A stretch of DNA of 64,000 nucleotides from Chondrinema litorale (GTDB taxonomy: Bacteria; Bacteroidota; Bacteroidia; Cytophagales; Flammeovirgaceae), in the NCBI RefSeq assembly GCF_026250525.1, contig NZ_CP111043.1:2097421-2161420 (forward strand), given 5' to 3'. Under the pieces are notes generated by a model. That model was given only the letters and a program-made list of their open reading frames with translations. It did no database searches and had not been told where the DNA came from. This document shows, piece by piece, positions 18,009 through 26,881 of this stretch (position 1 is the first letter of the stretch; every line of letters starts with the position of its first letter). Both the position numbers and the translations under genes were made by a program.

Positions 18009-19361
18009 ATGCTTTTTTCAACTCTACAAATACTCAAAAAACCGCTGCCATTCCTATTTTTTGTATTTATACTTAATCAAGGAATAGCCCAACAATCACT
18101 ATTACAATCGGGCCCGATGACAGGCTACTCCACTATGAGAGAAGTGATGCTCTGGGTTCAAACAAACAAAGAAGCTGATGTACAAATAAAATTCTGGGAA
18201 ACTGGCAACAAACAAACTACAAAAGAAACAGCTACAATAACAACCCAAAAACAATCAGCTTTTACAGCTCATATCCCAATTGAACTTTTATCTCCGGGCA
18301 AAAAATACGAATATGCCTTATACATCAATAACAAAGAGTGTAAGTTCGATTATCCCTTAAGATTCCAAACCCAAACTTTGTGGCAATGGAGACCAGAGGT
18401 AAATCCACCAGATTTTAGCTTTGCACTGGGTAGTTGTACTTATATAAACGAAGATCCTTATGATCGTCCCGGCGCACCATACGGTGCAAACTATGAGATT
18501 TTCACATCCATCTATGAAAAACAACCTGACTTTATGCTCTGGCTGGGTGATAATACTTATTTAAGAGAAGTTGACTGGGATTCTCGCTCGGGTATATTAC
18601 ACAGATATACACATACCAGATCATTAAAAGAAATTCAGCCACTTCTAGCAAGTACACATAACTATGCCGTTTGGGATGACCATGATTATGGCCCTAATAA
18701 TGCAGAAAGAAGCTATGCTTTTAAAAATACAACACTAGAAGCCTTTAAGCTTTTTTGGGCAAATCCTAACTACGAACTAGGCCCAGGTGGTACAATAGGA
18801 ACTTTTCGCTGGAATGATGTTCAATTCTTTTTACTAGATAATCGCTATTTTAGAAGCAGTGTTGGGCATCCAAATGAAAAAAGAACAGTTTTAGGTCAAG
18901 AACAGCTAAACTGGCTATTTGATGCGCTTAATGTAAGTGACGCAAGTTTCAAGTTTGTGGTAGTAGGAGGGCAGCTAGTAAACCCTGTAGTTACTGATGA
19001 AACCTATGCCACTTTCCCAGAAGAGAGATTATATATTATTGAGCAGGTTAGAAAGATGAATATAAAAGGTGTGGTATTTTTAACTGGCGACAGACATTTT
19101 AGTGAGCTTTCAGTTTTACAAGAAAGTGAAGATGCTTATCCACTTTATGATTTTACAGTTTCACCGCTTACATCTGGGCCTTATAACCCAAAAAATGAAA
19201 ACAACTATTTAAGGGTTGATGGCACTCTGTATACTGAAAGAAACTTCGGAATGATTAAAGTAGAAGGAGAGGAGAATAAGAGAAAGCTGACTCTTCAAAT
19301 ATTTGATGTAACAGGAAAGCAAGTTTGGGAAAAAAGTATTCTACAAGAAGATTTAAATTGA
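18009..19361 (+). CDS. PhoD-like metallophosphatase, secreted
   Basis: I choose ATG 18009, which starts a signal peptide (MLFSTLQILKKPLPFLFF, cleavage near GIAQ), over an in-frame TTG 48 bases upstream. The protein is 450 residues. An N-terminal fibronectin-like domain is followed by the calcineurin-like catalytic domain: FALGSCTYIN, FMLWLGDNTY, VWDDHDYGPNNA and LTGDRHFSE supply the expected metal ligands. PhoD enzymes are exported phosphodiesterases or alkaline phosphatases that use Ca and Fe. A phosphate-scavenging role is plausible, but no Pho-type regulation can be seen. The Tat RR motif of classical PhoD is absent. Confidence 0.9.
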   Translation: MLFSTLQILKKPLPFLFFVFILNQGIAQQSLLQSGPMTGYSTMREVMLWVQTNKEADVQIKFWETGNKQTTKETATITTQKQSAFTAHIPIELLSPGKKYEYALYINNKECKFDYPLRFQTQTLWQWRPEVNPPDFSFALGSCTYINEDPYDRPGAPYGANYEIFTSIYEKQPDFMLWLGDNTYLREVDWDSRSGILHRYTHTRSLKEIQPLLASTHNYAVWDDHDYGPNNAERSYAFKNTTLEAFKLFWANPNYELGPGGTIGTFRWNDVQFFLLDNRYFRSSVGHPNEKRTVLGQEQLNWLFDALNVSDASFKFVVVGGQLVNPVVTDETYATFPEERLYIIEQVRKMNIKGVVFLTGDRHFSELSVLQESEDAYPLYDFTVSPLTSGPYNPKNENNYLRVDGTLYTERNFGMIKVEGEENKRKLTLQIFDVTGKQVWEKSILQEDLN

Positions 19362-19363
19362 TA

Positions 19364-19402
19364 AAAAAGCCAGACTTATTTGAGATATAAGTCTGGCTTT
19401 TT
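19364..19402. terminator. bidirectional terminator between convergent genes
   Basis: Perfect 16-base arms (19364-19379 and 19387-19402) with a 7-base loop and A/T-rich ends fill the 45-base gap between the PhoD-like gene and the convergent flavoprotein gene. Confidence 0.9.
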
Positions 19403-19406
19403 GTAT

Positions 19407-20981
19407 CTATTTTTTTCCATAAAGTTTAATCAGGTTTTCTGCACAAAACTCCCCATCCATTGCTGCCGAAGCTATACCTCCTGCAAAACCAGCACCTTCT
19501 CCACAAGGAAATAACCTTTTCACTTGCACATGCTCACTTGTATCTCTATCTCTCGGAATTCTAACTGGTGAAGAAGTTCTGCTCTCTGTTGCTACAATTT
19601 GCGCTTCATTACTTAAATAACCTTTCATTTTCTTACCAAAGAACTTGAATCCTGTTCTTAGTCTTTCTGCAATTTGTTCTGGTAAAACAGCATCCATATT
19701 TACAGGAGTTAAGCCTGGTTGATATGAGCTTTCTAAAAGGTTTTTTGAGGCTTTTCTTCTAACAAAATCCCCTAGTAGTTGCGCTGGTGCAGATTGAGTT
19801 TTACCACCTGCTAAAAAAGCATTTTGCTCTACTTCTTGCTGAAAATACAAACCAGCCAATGCCCCGTGCTTCGCATACTTTTTTATATCATCTTCATCAA
19901 CTGGAACTACAATTCCAGAATTAGCATACTGAGAGTTTCTTCTAGATGGAGACATTCCATTCACTACAATTTCTCCTGGAGCGGTAGCAGAAGGAACAAT
20001 AAAACCTCCCGGACACATACAAAAAGAGAATACGCCTTTTTCCTTTCCTTTATACCTTACCTGACTTACCAAAGAATAGGCTGCCGCAGGTAAATATTCC
20101 CCTCGATCTGCTTGATGATATTGTAATTGATCTATTAATTGTTGCGAATGTTCTACCCTTACACCTAATGCAAAAGGTTTTGATTCTATATAAACTTGTT
20201 TTTTGTGTAACAGATGAAAAATATCTCTTGCAGAATGGCCTGTTGCCAGAATTACCCCAATACCTTCAATTTTATCTCCTTTGTGTGTAACCACTCCCTT
20301 CATTTCTCCATTTTGAAGAATAAAATCATCTACTCTTGTTTCAAAATGAATTTCTCCACCTGCCTCTAAAATACCTTCTCGCATGGCTGCTACAATCTTT
20401 GGTAGCTTATTCGTACCAATATGCGGATGTGCTTCTATTAGTATATCTTCTACAGCACCATATGCCACAAAAATTTCGAGAATTCTTCTGAAATTTCCCC
20501 TTTTCTTAGAGCGAGTATAAAGTTTACCATCAGAATATGTTCCTGCTCCACCTTCACCAAAACAATAATTAGACTCTGGGTTTACAATATGCTCTTTATT
20601 AATTGCGGCTAAATCTCTACGTCTGGTTTGCACATCTTTACCGCGCTCTAAAACGATAGGTTTATAACCCAACTCTATTAGTTTTAAAGCCGCAAACATT
20701 CCTGCCGGACCAAAACCCACTATTACTACAGGTGCTGCTGAACTTACATCAGAATAATCTTTTCTATAATTTAAAAGAGGAGTGAGCTGTTCACCTTTAG
20801 CAATTAATGCCTTCACATTAACTTTTACCTTTTTACCTCTGGCATCAATAGAGCGCTTTAAAACTCTAATACGAACCAAATCATTTTCTGATGTAGTATG
20901 TTTTTTTCGCAAAAACTGATTGAGCGCTTCGTCATTATAAGCAAGCGCTGGAGCGAGGGAATATCGAACTTCTTTTAGCAT
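19407..20981 (-). CDS. FAD-dependent dehydrogenase, COG2509-like
   Basis: The 524-residue protein has an N-terminal domain of about 85 residues (RIRVLKRSIDARGKKVKVNV). A Rossmann FAD site follows (VVIVGFGPAGMFAALKLIELG, a GxGxxG loop, about residues 85-105), then VLERGKDV. Further motifs are GEGGAGTYSDGKLYTRSK, GVILATGHSARDIFHLL and, near the C-terminus, LFPCGEGAGFAGGI. This matches the uncharacterised COG2509 dehydrogenases, which are related to glucose-inhibited-division and HI0933-type flavoproteins. The substrate is unknown. A -7 box lies 40 bases upstream. It is probably cytoplasmic. Confidence 0.88.
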   Translation of the reverse strand: MLKEVRYSLAPALAYNDEALNQFLRKKHTTSENDLVRIRVLKRSIDARGKKVKVNVKALIAKGEQLTPLLNYRKDYSDVSSAAPVVIVGFGPAGMFAALKLIELGYKPIVLERGKDVQTRRRDLAAINKEHIVNPESNYCFGEGGAGTYSDGKLYTRSKKRGNFRRILEIFVAYGAVEDILIEAHPHIGTNKLPKIVAAMREGILEAGGEIHFETRVDDFILQNGEMKGVVTHKGDKIEGIGVILATGHSARDIFHLLHKKQVYIESKPFALGVRVEHSQQLIDQLQYHQADRGEYLPAAAYSLVSQVRYKGKEKGVFSFCMCPGGFIVPSATAPGEIVVNGMSPSRRNSQYANSGIVVPVDEDDIKKYAKHGALAGLYFQQEVEQNAFLAGGKTQSAPAQLLGDFVRRKASKNLLESSYQPGLTPVNMDAVLPEQIAERLRTGFKFFGKKMKGYLSNEAQIVATESRTSSPVRIPRDRDTSEHVQVKRLFPCGEGAGFAGGIASAAMDGEFCAENLIKLYGKK

Positions 20982-21020
20982 AGTTATACGGTAAGGTATT
21001 GATCCTTAAACGTTGAGATA

Positions 21021-21028
21021 CAAAGCTA
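21021..21028 (-). promoter_or_regulatory. candidate -7 box for the flavoprotein gene
   Basis: On the minus strand this reads TAGCTTTG, an exact TAnnTTTG match 39 bases upstream of the ATG at 20981. Confidence 0.4.
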
Positions 21029-21066
21029 GCAAATATTACAGGTTTGTATTCATTTTTTATTTCTAT

Positions 21067-21092
21067 TATTTACTCCGTAAATCCCTTACGTT
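21067..21092 (+). promoter_or_regulatory. candidate operator shared with recA
   Basis: This 26-base block is repeated with one mismatch at 45,650-45,675 upstream of recA. It contains TTAC-TCC-GTAA and, overlapping it, the dyad CGTAA-N5-TTACG. It ends 46 bases before the ATG at 21139. Two long, near-identical, dyad-symmetric upstream blocks point to a common regulator, most simply an SOS-type repressor. Confidence 0.6.
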
Positions 21093-21138
21093 CTGCTCTT
21101 ATAAATTAGAAGTATGTTCCACTAAAACAAATAATGTT

Positions 21139-21438
21139 ATGCAGGAAATACTTCAAACTGAACGTAGCACATCACTACATACTTACAGGAACCTGCCTGC
21201 TTATTTAAGAAGAGAACTTTCTGTAAATGATATTTTTAGAATACTTGCGGAAAAAGGAAGGTATCTTTCAACACTTACCTATTATGAAAAGTGTTTTATA
21301 TCGGTTGATAAAACAGCCGGTGTAATAAAAAGAAGGTTACAAAAAAGTGAAGTGTATTTAAGCAAGCTGCTCATTAAGCAAGTATTAGAGGCTGAAGAAA
21401 ATTACTATCAGCATCTATTACAATACTATTGGGATTAA
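21139..21438 (+). CDS. hypothetical 99-residue protein, possible damage-inducible gene
   Basis: I recognise no family. The frame is open from 21013, but the ATG at 21139 (MQEILQTERSTSLHTYRNLP) is preferred because the upstream part overlaps the candidate operator at 21067-21092 and reads as untypical sequence. The protein is mostly helical and rich in Tyr, Leu, Glu and Lys, with no membrane segment or signal peptide. It is divergent from the flavoprotein gene and stops 2 bases before the end of the convergent DUF6134-like gene. The shared upstream block with recA suggests DNA-damage control, which is inference. Confidence 0.65.
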   Translation: MQEILQTERSTSLHTYRNLPAYLRRELSVNDIFRILAEKGRYLSTLTYYEKCFISVDKTAGVIKRRLQKSEVYLSKLLIKQVLEAEENYYQHLLQYYWD

Positions 21439-21440
21439 AT

Positions 21441-22055
21441 CTACTGTACTAATTTAAAGTAAAGCGTTGCCAGCATATGGTTTACCTTTACCTCGCTACA
21501 TCGACCATTTTTATATGTATAAATATTAGTTCTGCCATCTGGTAAGGTTAATTCGTATTCTGAAGGATTTATTTCTTTGATGGAAAGAAACTCACCGAAC
21601 CTTTCGGAAAATACTTCTGAAATATTTTTTGGCTCCTGATAATATAAATGTGCCATGGAATATTCTGGATGTTTTATATCTAAATAATCTAGATCCTCGC
21701 CGTCTTTTAATCTTTTGTATTTTCCATTTTCTAGCTCAATTAATGTAGACTCTCTTTCCGAATCGTTGAGAATATTTTTGGTATATGAGCTTTTTAATTT
21801 GCCCGCTTTAAAAACAGCATCCATAGTAAACTGAGTAGAAAACTCAAATACCACACGAAATGTAGCGTCACTTTCAATTCTAAAATGTTCTTCGTCGGAA
21901 ATATTTTTTTTATTGATAGTTAACACTCCAATTTCTTTATTCCCTTTGTAAACCAAATATTTTCGAGATTGAGACAAACAGTTTGTATCTAATGTGAGAA
22001 TATACAGGAAAAAAAATATTGCTGAGTAAGTTGCTGGTTTGTTTAAAATCATCAA
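21441..22055 (-). CDS. DUF6134-like secreted protein
   Basis: The 204-residue protein has a signal peptide (residues about 8-29, with a Cys near the cleavage site). A beta-rich body follows: YLVYKGNKEIGVLTINKK, then FRIESDATFRVVFEFS, then LPDGRTNIYTYKNGRCSEV. The opening pattern (Y-x-V-Y-x-x-x-x-x-I-G) and length resemble DUF6134, a Bacteroidota family of unknown function probably found in the periplasm. The call to that family is from memory and only moderately firm. Confidence 0.65.
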   Translation of the reverse strand: MMILNKPATYSAIFFFLYILTLDTNCLSQSRKYLVYKGNKEIGVLTINKKNISDEEHFRIESDATFRVVFEFSTQFTMDAVFKAGKLKSSYTKNILNDSERESTLIELENGKYKRLKDGEDLDYLDIKHPEYSMAHLYYQEPKNISEVFSERFGEFLSIKEINPSEYELTLPDGRTNIYTYKNGRCSEVKVNHMLATLYFKLVQ

Positions 22056-22136
22056 GTAATAGATTAAAAAACATTTTAAATCAAAAAATAGTCAACCTGA
22101 TATTAATTAGCAAAACACCCTTATTTTAATATAAAA

Positions 22137-22166
22137 AAACCTGCCTGCAATTAAGCAAACAGGTTT
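22137..22166 (-). terminator. terminator of the sterol-desaturase-family gene
   Basis: Arms AAACCTG (22137-22143) and CAGGTTT (22160-22166) with extra inner pairing (TGC with GCA), followed on the minus strand by a U run, lie 8 bases after the stop at 22174. Confidence 0.8.
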
Positions 22167-22173
22167 GATATCT

Positions 22174-23109
22174 TTAAGACACTATTTCAGTAGGTTTTAG
22201 TTCAATGCCATCTCTCATAGCTCTCTGTATTTCTCTGGCAGTTTTAGTACTACCATCTGCACTCCAACCTGGAGGGCCAAAAATACTCATAAATGCTTCT
22301 TTAACACTTTTAGATTTTTTTACATCCATCCAAATATTTTTAAACTCATGAGTTGCTATAATTAGCGGGTTAAATGAGTTTGGTGGATGTATTACGCCGA
22401 ATTTAGGTTCAATTTTTTCATCAAGTGCCAAGTGACTTCCATATATACGATCAAATATATTTAGGAAACCTCCATGGTTTTTATCCAAGTATTCAAGATT
22501 GCAAGAGTGGTGCACTTGATGTTGTCTTGGGGTATTCATAAACTTCTCGAAAAAACCTAGATTAGGAACTGACTTTGTGTGTAAGTGGAATTGATAAATT
22601 GCCTGAATTCCCAGGCAAGTTGCAAGCATAATAGGCTCGAAACCTACAATTGGCATCCACAACCAAAACATCGGCTTATAAAACAAGGTAAACCATCCGT
22701 TTCTGATTCCAGAACCTAAGTTAAAGTTTTCTGAAGAGTGGTGCACAATATGTGCTGCCCAGAAAAGCCTAACTGTATGGCTCAACCTGTGATACCAATA
22801 ATAGTTGTGATCGTCCAATAGTTGGCAAATAATCCAAACATACCAAGCCCAACCTAAAGATTCATAGCCGAGCAATTCCATTCTTACAGGTTTAAAAACC
22901 TCAAAAAGAAAAAAGAATATACCTATTGAGGCTATTTTAGTAAAAGAAGCAAGAATTGTGGCGCCTGCTCCCATAGAAACGCTGGCAAAGAAATCATTCC
23001 AATAATAAAGATGCCTGTCGTGCTTAACACTTAATACAATTTCTACTATAATAAGTGTGATAAAAAAAGGCAGTGCGTATAACAGCGGATTTGTTACATC
23101 CATGTGCAA
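22174..23109 (-). CDS. sterol desaturase / fatty acid hydroxylase family membrane enzyme
   Basis: The 311-residue protein has four or more membrane helices and the histidine clusters of the di-iron fatty acid hydroxylase superfamily: HNYYWYHRLSH, then AAHIVHHSSENFN, then HLHTKSVPN and RQHQVHHSCN with NHGG. These enzymes hydroxylate or desaturate lipid chains in the cytoplasmic membrane. In Bacteroidota the substrate may be a fatty acid, carotenoid or sphingolipid precursor; it cannot be told from the sequence. The start could be Met1 or Met3. It is a single-gene unit. Confidence 0.9.
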   Translation of the reverse strand: MHMDVTNPLLYALPFFITLIIVEIVLSVKHDRHLYYWNDFFASVSMGAGATILASFTKIASIGIFFFLFEVFKPVRMELLGYESLGWAWYVWIICQLLDDHNYYWYHRLSHTVRLFWAAHIVHHSSENFNLGSGIRNGWFTLFYKPMFWLWMPIVGFEPIMLATCLGIQAIYQFHLHTKSVPNLGFFEKFMNTPRQHQVHHSCNLEYLDKNHGGFLNIFDRIYGSHLALDEKIEPKFGVIHPPNSFNPLIIATHEFKNIWMDVKKSKSVKEAFMSIFGPPGWSADGSTKTAREIQRAMRDGIELKPTEIVS

Positions 23110-23292
23110 TGAATTTAGTAAAATTAAAAATCGGTTACCGTAAAGATAAAAGTGAGTAGATTTTTATTCCAATAAATTCTTATTTAATGTGAGAATATTA
23201 CAAAATTATGTGTGTAAATGTAATATTTTTTGAATTAACAATCGGAATTGAATCACTCTAAATAAATAAAAAAAATCTCTACAGACAATAAG

Positions 23293-23820
23293 TCACAAAA
23301 CTACTTTAACGTAATTCCACAGAATTATGCCTATACTTACCGATATATTTAAAGAATGTTTTGTTCCGAATTGAGGGATCTCCAAACTAGCCTCACATTT
23401 TTTTAATACAGTATCTTCTACACCAAAAACCTCATTACCAAATACAAAAGCATATTTCTCACTTGTCTCAATATCAAACTCATGAAGTGGTATCGCATTT
23501 TCTGTTTGCTCTATAGCGATTACTTTATAACCAACTTCTATTAATGCATCCACAGCGCTTTCTGTTGATTGGTAATGCTCCCAACTTACAGAATCTGTAG
23601 CACCTAATGCTGTTTTGTTGATATCTCTGTGAGGTGGTTTACCCGTAATACCGCACAAACAAATTTTTTCTACTTTAAATGCATCTCCTGTTCTAAAAGC
23701 AGAACCAACATTATTAAGACTTCTAATGTTATCTAAAACGAGTACAACAGGGAATTTTTCGACATCTTTAAAACTTTCAACAGAATGTCTGTTTAATTCC
23801 TGCATCGATAATTTTCTCAT
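23293..23820 (-). CDS. SpoU/TrmH family RNA 2'-O-methyltransferase
   Basis: The 175-residue enzyme shows the three SPOUT motifs: motif 1 NIRSLNNVGSAFRTGDA (about residues 32-48), motif 2 YAFVFGNEVFGV, and motif 3 EIPQFGTKHSLNISVS. The knotted C-terminal fold binds S-adenosylmethionine. It lacks the extra N-terminal substrate domain of RlmB, so the target (tRNA or rRNA) cannot be named. It is divergent from the DUF4112 gene by 34 bases, so the promoters must overlap. Confidence 0.92.
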   Translation of the reverse strand: MRKLSMQELNRHSVESFKDVEKFPVVLVLDNIRSLNNVGSAFRTGDAFKVEKICLCGITGKPPHRDINKTALGATDSVSWEHYQSTESAVDALIEVGYKVIAIEQTENAIPLHEFDIETSEKYAFVFGNEVFGVEDTVLKKCEASLEIPQFGTKHSLNISVSIGIILWNYVKVVL

Positions 23821-23854
23821 TAATTAAATTTAATTGCTTGCTAAATAAAACTTT

Positions 23855-24325
23855 ATGAACCAGACTACTAAAACAGACCACGTTTTACTTACAAAAGCTG
23901 TAAGCCTGATGGAAACTGCTATAAAAATTCCGGGTACAAATATACGATTTGGATTGGATGCACTCCTAGGACTTATTCCGGGAGTAGGAGATACTGTTTC
24001 ATTTGGTATTTCGGGAGCACTACTTCTATTAATGGTAAAAAAAGGTGTAGACACTCCCACAGCCACTAAGATGTTGGGCAATGTATTAATTGACTATATA
24101 ATTGGTTCTATTCCGATAATAGGCGATTTGTTTGATTTTGGTTTTAAAGCGAATAGAAGAAACCTAGATCTATTAATGAAATATCAAAACCAAACAAATA
24201 CTTATAAAAAGCCAAATGTAAAATTAATGCTCACTTTAATCGCAATCGCTTTAGTTGCATTTTTAGGCCTTACTATTTTTGTACTTTTTGCCTTATTAAA
24301 TGGTATTGGTGAGTTGTTTTCTTAA
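23855..24325 (+). CDS. DUF4112 family membrane protein
   Basis: The 156-residue protein has the DUF4112 signature: IPGTNIRFGLDALLGLIPGVGDT, followed by a helix, then IGSIPIIGDLFDFGFKANRRN. A C-terminal membrane helix (about 128-150) follows. The family is widespread and without known function. The gene is convergent with the helicase, with only 6 bases between the stops and no clear hairpin, so transcription may overlap. Confidence 0.9.
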   Translation: MNQTTKTDHVLLTKAVSLMETAIKIPGTNIRFGLDALLGLIPGVGDTVSFGISGALLLLMVKKGVDTPTATKMLGNVLIDYIIGSIPIIGDLFDFGFKANRRNLDLLMKYQNQTNTYKKPNVKLMLTLIAIALVAFLGLTIFVLFALLNGIGELFS

Positions 24326-24331
24326 TCAGTA

Positions 24332-25627
24332 TTATTTTTTGAAAGATTTTCTCTTATTTCTAGAAAACGAGTTCTTTTTCTTATAAGAGCTATTTCTATC
24401 TTTTCTAAAAGTTGGTTTATACTCTGGCCCTTCACCTACTGATTTAGGAAGCGGGGCTTTACGTATTGCACTACCGATTAAATTTTCGATTTTAGCAAAC
24501 CTGTTCTGATCTTTTGGGTTTATTAATGTTACTGCCTCTCCTTCAGATGCTGCTCTGGCAGTTCTTCCAACTCTATGAATATAATCTTCTGCATCTTGAG
24601 GCACATCGTAATTTATCACTAAACTAATCGAATCTATGTCAATCCCTCTCGAAATAATGTCTGTTGCAACTATTACATCTATCTTTTTATTTTTGAAGTT
24701 TCTCAAAACTTCTTCTCGTTCGTGTTGTTCCAGATCAGAGTGAATTTCTTTTACATTATCTCTAATTTTACTTAAAGCTTTAGTAACTTCTTTTACAGAT
24801 GATTTTGTAGAAGCAAAGATAATTACACTTTTGGTATCACTCATTTCGAGTAACCATTCTATTACTGGTATTTTTTGCTCATCATATACTACAAATCCTG
24901 CTTGTACTACATTTTCTGCAGGTTTAGAAATTGCAATGTTAACTTCAATAGGATCGGTTAATATTTTGCCTGCAAGGTCTCTAATTTTTCTAGGCATAGT
25001 AGCCGAAAACAACAGAGTTTGACGCTCTTTGGGTAAAAAACTAATTATCTGGATAATATCATTATAAAAACCCATATCCAGCATACGATCAGCCTCGTCT
25101 AGCACAAGGTGCTTAAGGTTTTGAAAACTGCCGATATTTTGCCTTAAAAATGAAAGCAGTTTACCTGGAGTAGCAATTATTACATCGGCTCCTTCCGTCA
25201 ATGCTTTACGTTCTGTTTCCCAAGCTTTACCATCTACACCACCATAAATAGCTTTGGAACTTGCCCCAGTAAAATACCCAAGACCTTCTATCTGTTGGTC
25301 AATCTGCATTGCCAATTCTCTTGTTGGAGATATTATAAGGGTATCTATACTTGAAGGTTGAGTTACTGTTATTTTATGCAGTATTGGCAATACAAATGCT
25401 GCGGTTTTGCCAGTGCCTGTTTGTGCACATGCGATTATATCTTTATTATCTATAATAGCTGGAATAGCTGCTTCCTGCACCGGTGTTGCCTCTTTAAAAC
25501 CAATTGCCTTTAAACCATCTAACAACGAGGCATCAAGGTTAAACTCTTCGAAATTCAAATTGAATCTTTTTAAAAAAAAATGACTTTTTATAAAACTTAT
25601 ATACTTGCTGATATGAGCTTTCAACAA
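24332..25627 (-). CDS. DEAD-box ATP-dependent RNA helicase, RhlE-like
   Basis: All helicase motifs are present: Q motif (FKEATPVQEAAIP), motif I (AQTGTGKTAAF), Ia (SPTRELAMQ), II (LDEADRMLDMG), III (SATMP), V (ATDIISRGIDI) and VI (HRVGRTARAA). A basic tail rich in Lys, Arg and Ser (about residues 400-431) probably binds RNA. The ATG frame adds 23 untypical residues; RhlE proteins normally begin near NFEEF, and a TTG at 25,558 encodes exactly that start, so it may be the real one. The role is RNA unwinding in ribosome assembly or cold adaptation. Two TGTACATG boxes lie upstream. Confidence 0.92.
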   Translation of the reverse strand: MLKAHISKYISFIKSHFFLKRFNLNFEEFNLDASLLDGLKAIGFKEATPVQEAAIPAIIDNKDIIACAQTGTGKTAAFVLPILHKITVTQPSSIDTLIISPTRELAMQIDQQIEGLGYFTGASSKAIYGGVDGKAWETERKALTEGADVIIATPGKLLSFLRQNIGSFQNLKHLVLDEADRMLDMGFYNDIIQIISFLPKERQTLLFSATMPRKIRDLAGKILTDPIEVNIAISKPAENVVQAGFVVYDEQKIPVIEWLLEMSDTKSVIIFASTKSSVKEVTKALSKIRDNVKEIHSDLEQHEREEVLRNFKNKKIDVIVATDIISRGIDIDSISLVINYDVPQDAEDYIHRVGRTARAASEGEAVTLINPKDQNRFAKIENLIGSAIRKAPLPKSVGEGPEYKPTFRKDRNSSYKKKNSFSRNKRKSFKK

Positions 25628-26021
25628 AATCAGTAAATATTTGATTTAATGTACATGGAACGGTGTACATGTTTCAGAAATGAAGACTTGTAAAAAAATC
25701 TTCGGAGGATTTTACTTTACATTCTCAAACTATAAAATTATTCACAAGAACGAAATTACTCATTTTTTAATGAAATAATATAAACTGATCAATATTTATA
25801 TGTTTTCACACATAATAGTAATATTTAATAAAAAATCAGTTTATCAAAAAAACTCAAAATATATCTTATTTTTATAATTAAGCTAAATGCTTTTATTAGC
25901 TTAAAATAATATCAAAATCATTAGTCTTAATTCTACAACAAACAGTACTATTCTTTTAAACAAAAAGGTGGTACAATTAGTAGTGGTAAATATTAACATG
26001 TGAGATTAACCAACAATACAA
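25628..26021. other. intergenic stretch between divergent helicase and ispH genes
   Basis: This is 394 very AT-rich bases. It contains the double TGTACATG element (25650-25671) and a small stem at about 25697-25715 near the helicase side. No reading frame is seen, and no exact TAnnTTTG box was found close to either start. Long leaders are common for DEAD-box helicase genes, which may explain its size. Confidence 0.5.
25650..25671. repeat. paired TGTACATG element
   Basis: TGTACATG occurs at 25650-25657 and again at 25664-25671, a 14-base period (about 1.4 helical turns). Each holds the palindrome TGTACA, so the pair is both direct and inverted. It lies 22 bases upstream of the longest helicase start and could be an operator or part of the leader RNA. 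Confidence 0.4.
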
Positions 26022-26867
26022 ATGCTGCACTTAAAAGTTACTATTGATAAAGACTCAGGTTTTTGTTTTGGTGTTGTTTACGCTATTGAAATGGCAGAAG
26101 AAATCCTTAGAGAAGAGGGGCGACTTTTCTGCTTGGGAGACATTGTGCATAATGATGAAGAAGTAAACAGACTTGAAGCTTTAGGCTTACGAATTATCTC
26201 ACATGAAGATTTAAAGTTTATTAAAAATGAAAAAGTCTTAATTAGAGCTCATGGTGAGCCAGCTTCTACTTACCAAATAGCATTAACAAACAACTTAGAA
26301 CTTATTGATGCTTCTTGCCCAGTTGTATTAAAATTACAAAACAGGATAAAAAACGCTCATGATAAAAATGAAAATATTTTTATCTATGGCAAACATGGCC
26401 ACGCAGAGGTAATAGGGCTTAAAGCCCAAACAAATGATAAAGCTGTAGTTTTTCAGGATTTAGACGAATTGAATTTAGCAGAATTACCAGAAGAAATAAC
26501 ATTGTTTAGCCAAACCACTAAAAGCACCAGCAAGTTTTATGAAATTACAGAAAGTCTGAGCAATTCTGGTATTAAGATTAATACAAATGATACTATTTGC
26601 AGACAGGTTTCTAATAGAGATAAACTTTTAAAAGATTTCGCAGCAAAGTTCGACAAAATAGTATTTGTGTCTGGCACAAAATCGTCTAATGGAAAAGTTC
26701 TATACAACATCTGTAAAGAAATAAACCCAAATACTTACTTTATTTCCAGACCTGAAGAAATTCAATCGAATCAATTTAATAATAATGATACTGTTGGTAT
26801 TTGTGGAGCTACTTCAACTCCTATGTGGTTAATGGAAAAAGTAAAATCTACTATAGAAGAGTTTTAA
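26022..26867 (+). CDS. ispH: 4-hydroxy-3-methylbut-2-enyl diphosphate reductase
   Basis: IspH carries out the last MEP-pathway step, reducing HMBPP to IPP and DMAPP with an iron-sulfur cluster. The three cluster cysteines are at C15 (SGFCFGV), C99 (DASCPVV) and C193 (TICRQVSNR). Substrate-binding histidines are at H43 (IVHN), H77 (RAHGEP) and H125 (GKHGHAEV); SSNGK and CGATSTPMW follow. Its 281 residues match the usual length. It converges with the BrkB-family gene (14-base gap). Together with dxs at the left edge it shows the MEP route is used. Confidence 0.96.
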   Translation: MLHLKVTIDKDSGFCFGVVYAIEMAEEILREEGRLFCLGDIVHNDEEVNRLEALGLRIISHEDLKFIKNEKVLIRAHGEPASTYQIALTNNLELIDASCPVVLKLQNRIKNAHDKNENIFIYGKHGHAEVIGLKAQTNDKAVVFQDLDELNLAELPEEITLFSQTTKSTSKFYEITESLSNSGIKINTNDTICRQVSNRDKLLKDFAAKFDKIVFVSGTKSSNGKVLYNICKEINPNTYFISRPEEIQSNQFNNNDTVGICGATSTPMWLMEKVKSTIEEF

Positions 26868-26881
26868 ACTTCTATCTCTGT

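Noticed and set aside
25697..25715. Small stem (AAAATCTTC with GAGGATTTT) upstream of the helicase
   Set aside because: The loop is too small and the pairing too weak to call a riboswitch or terminator.
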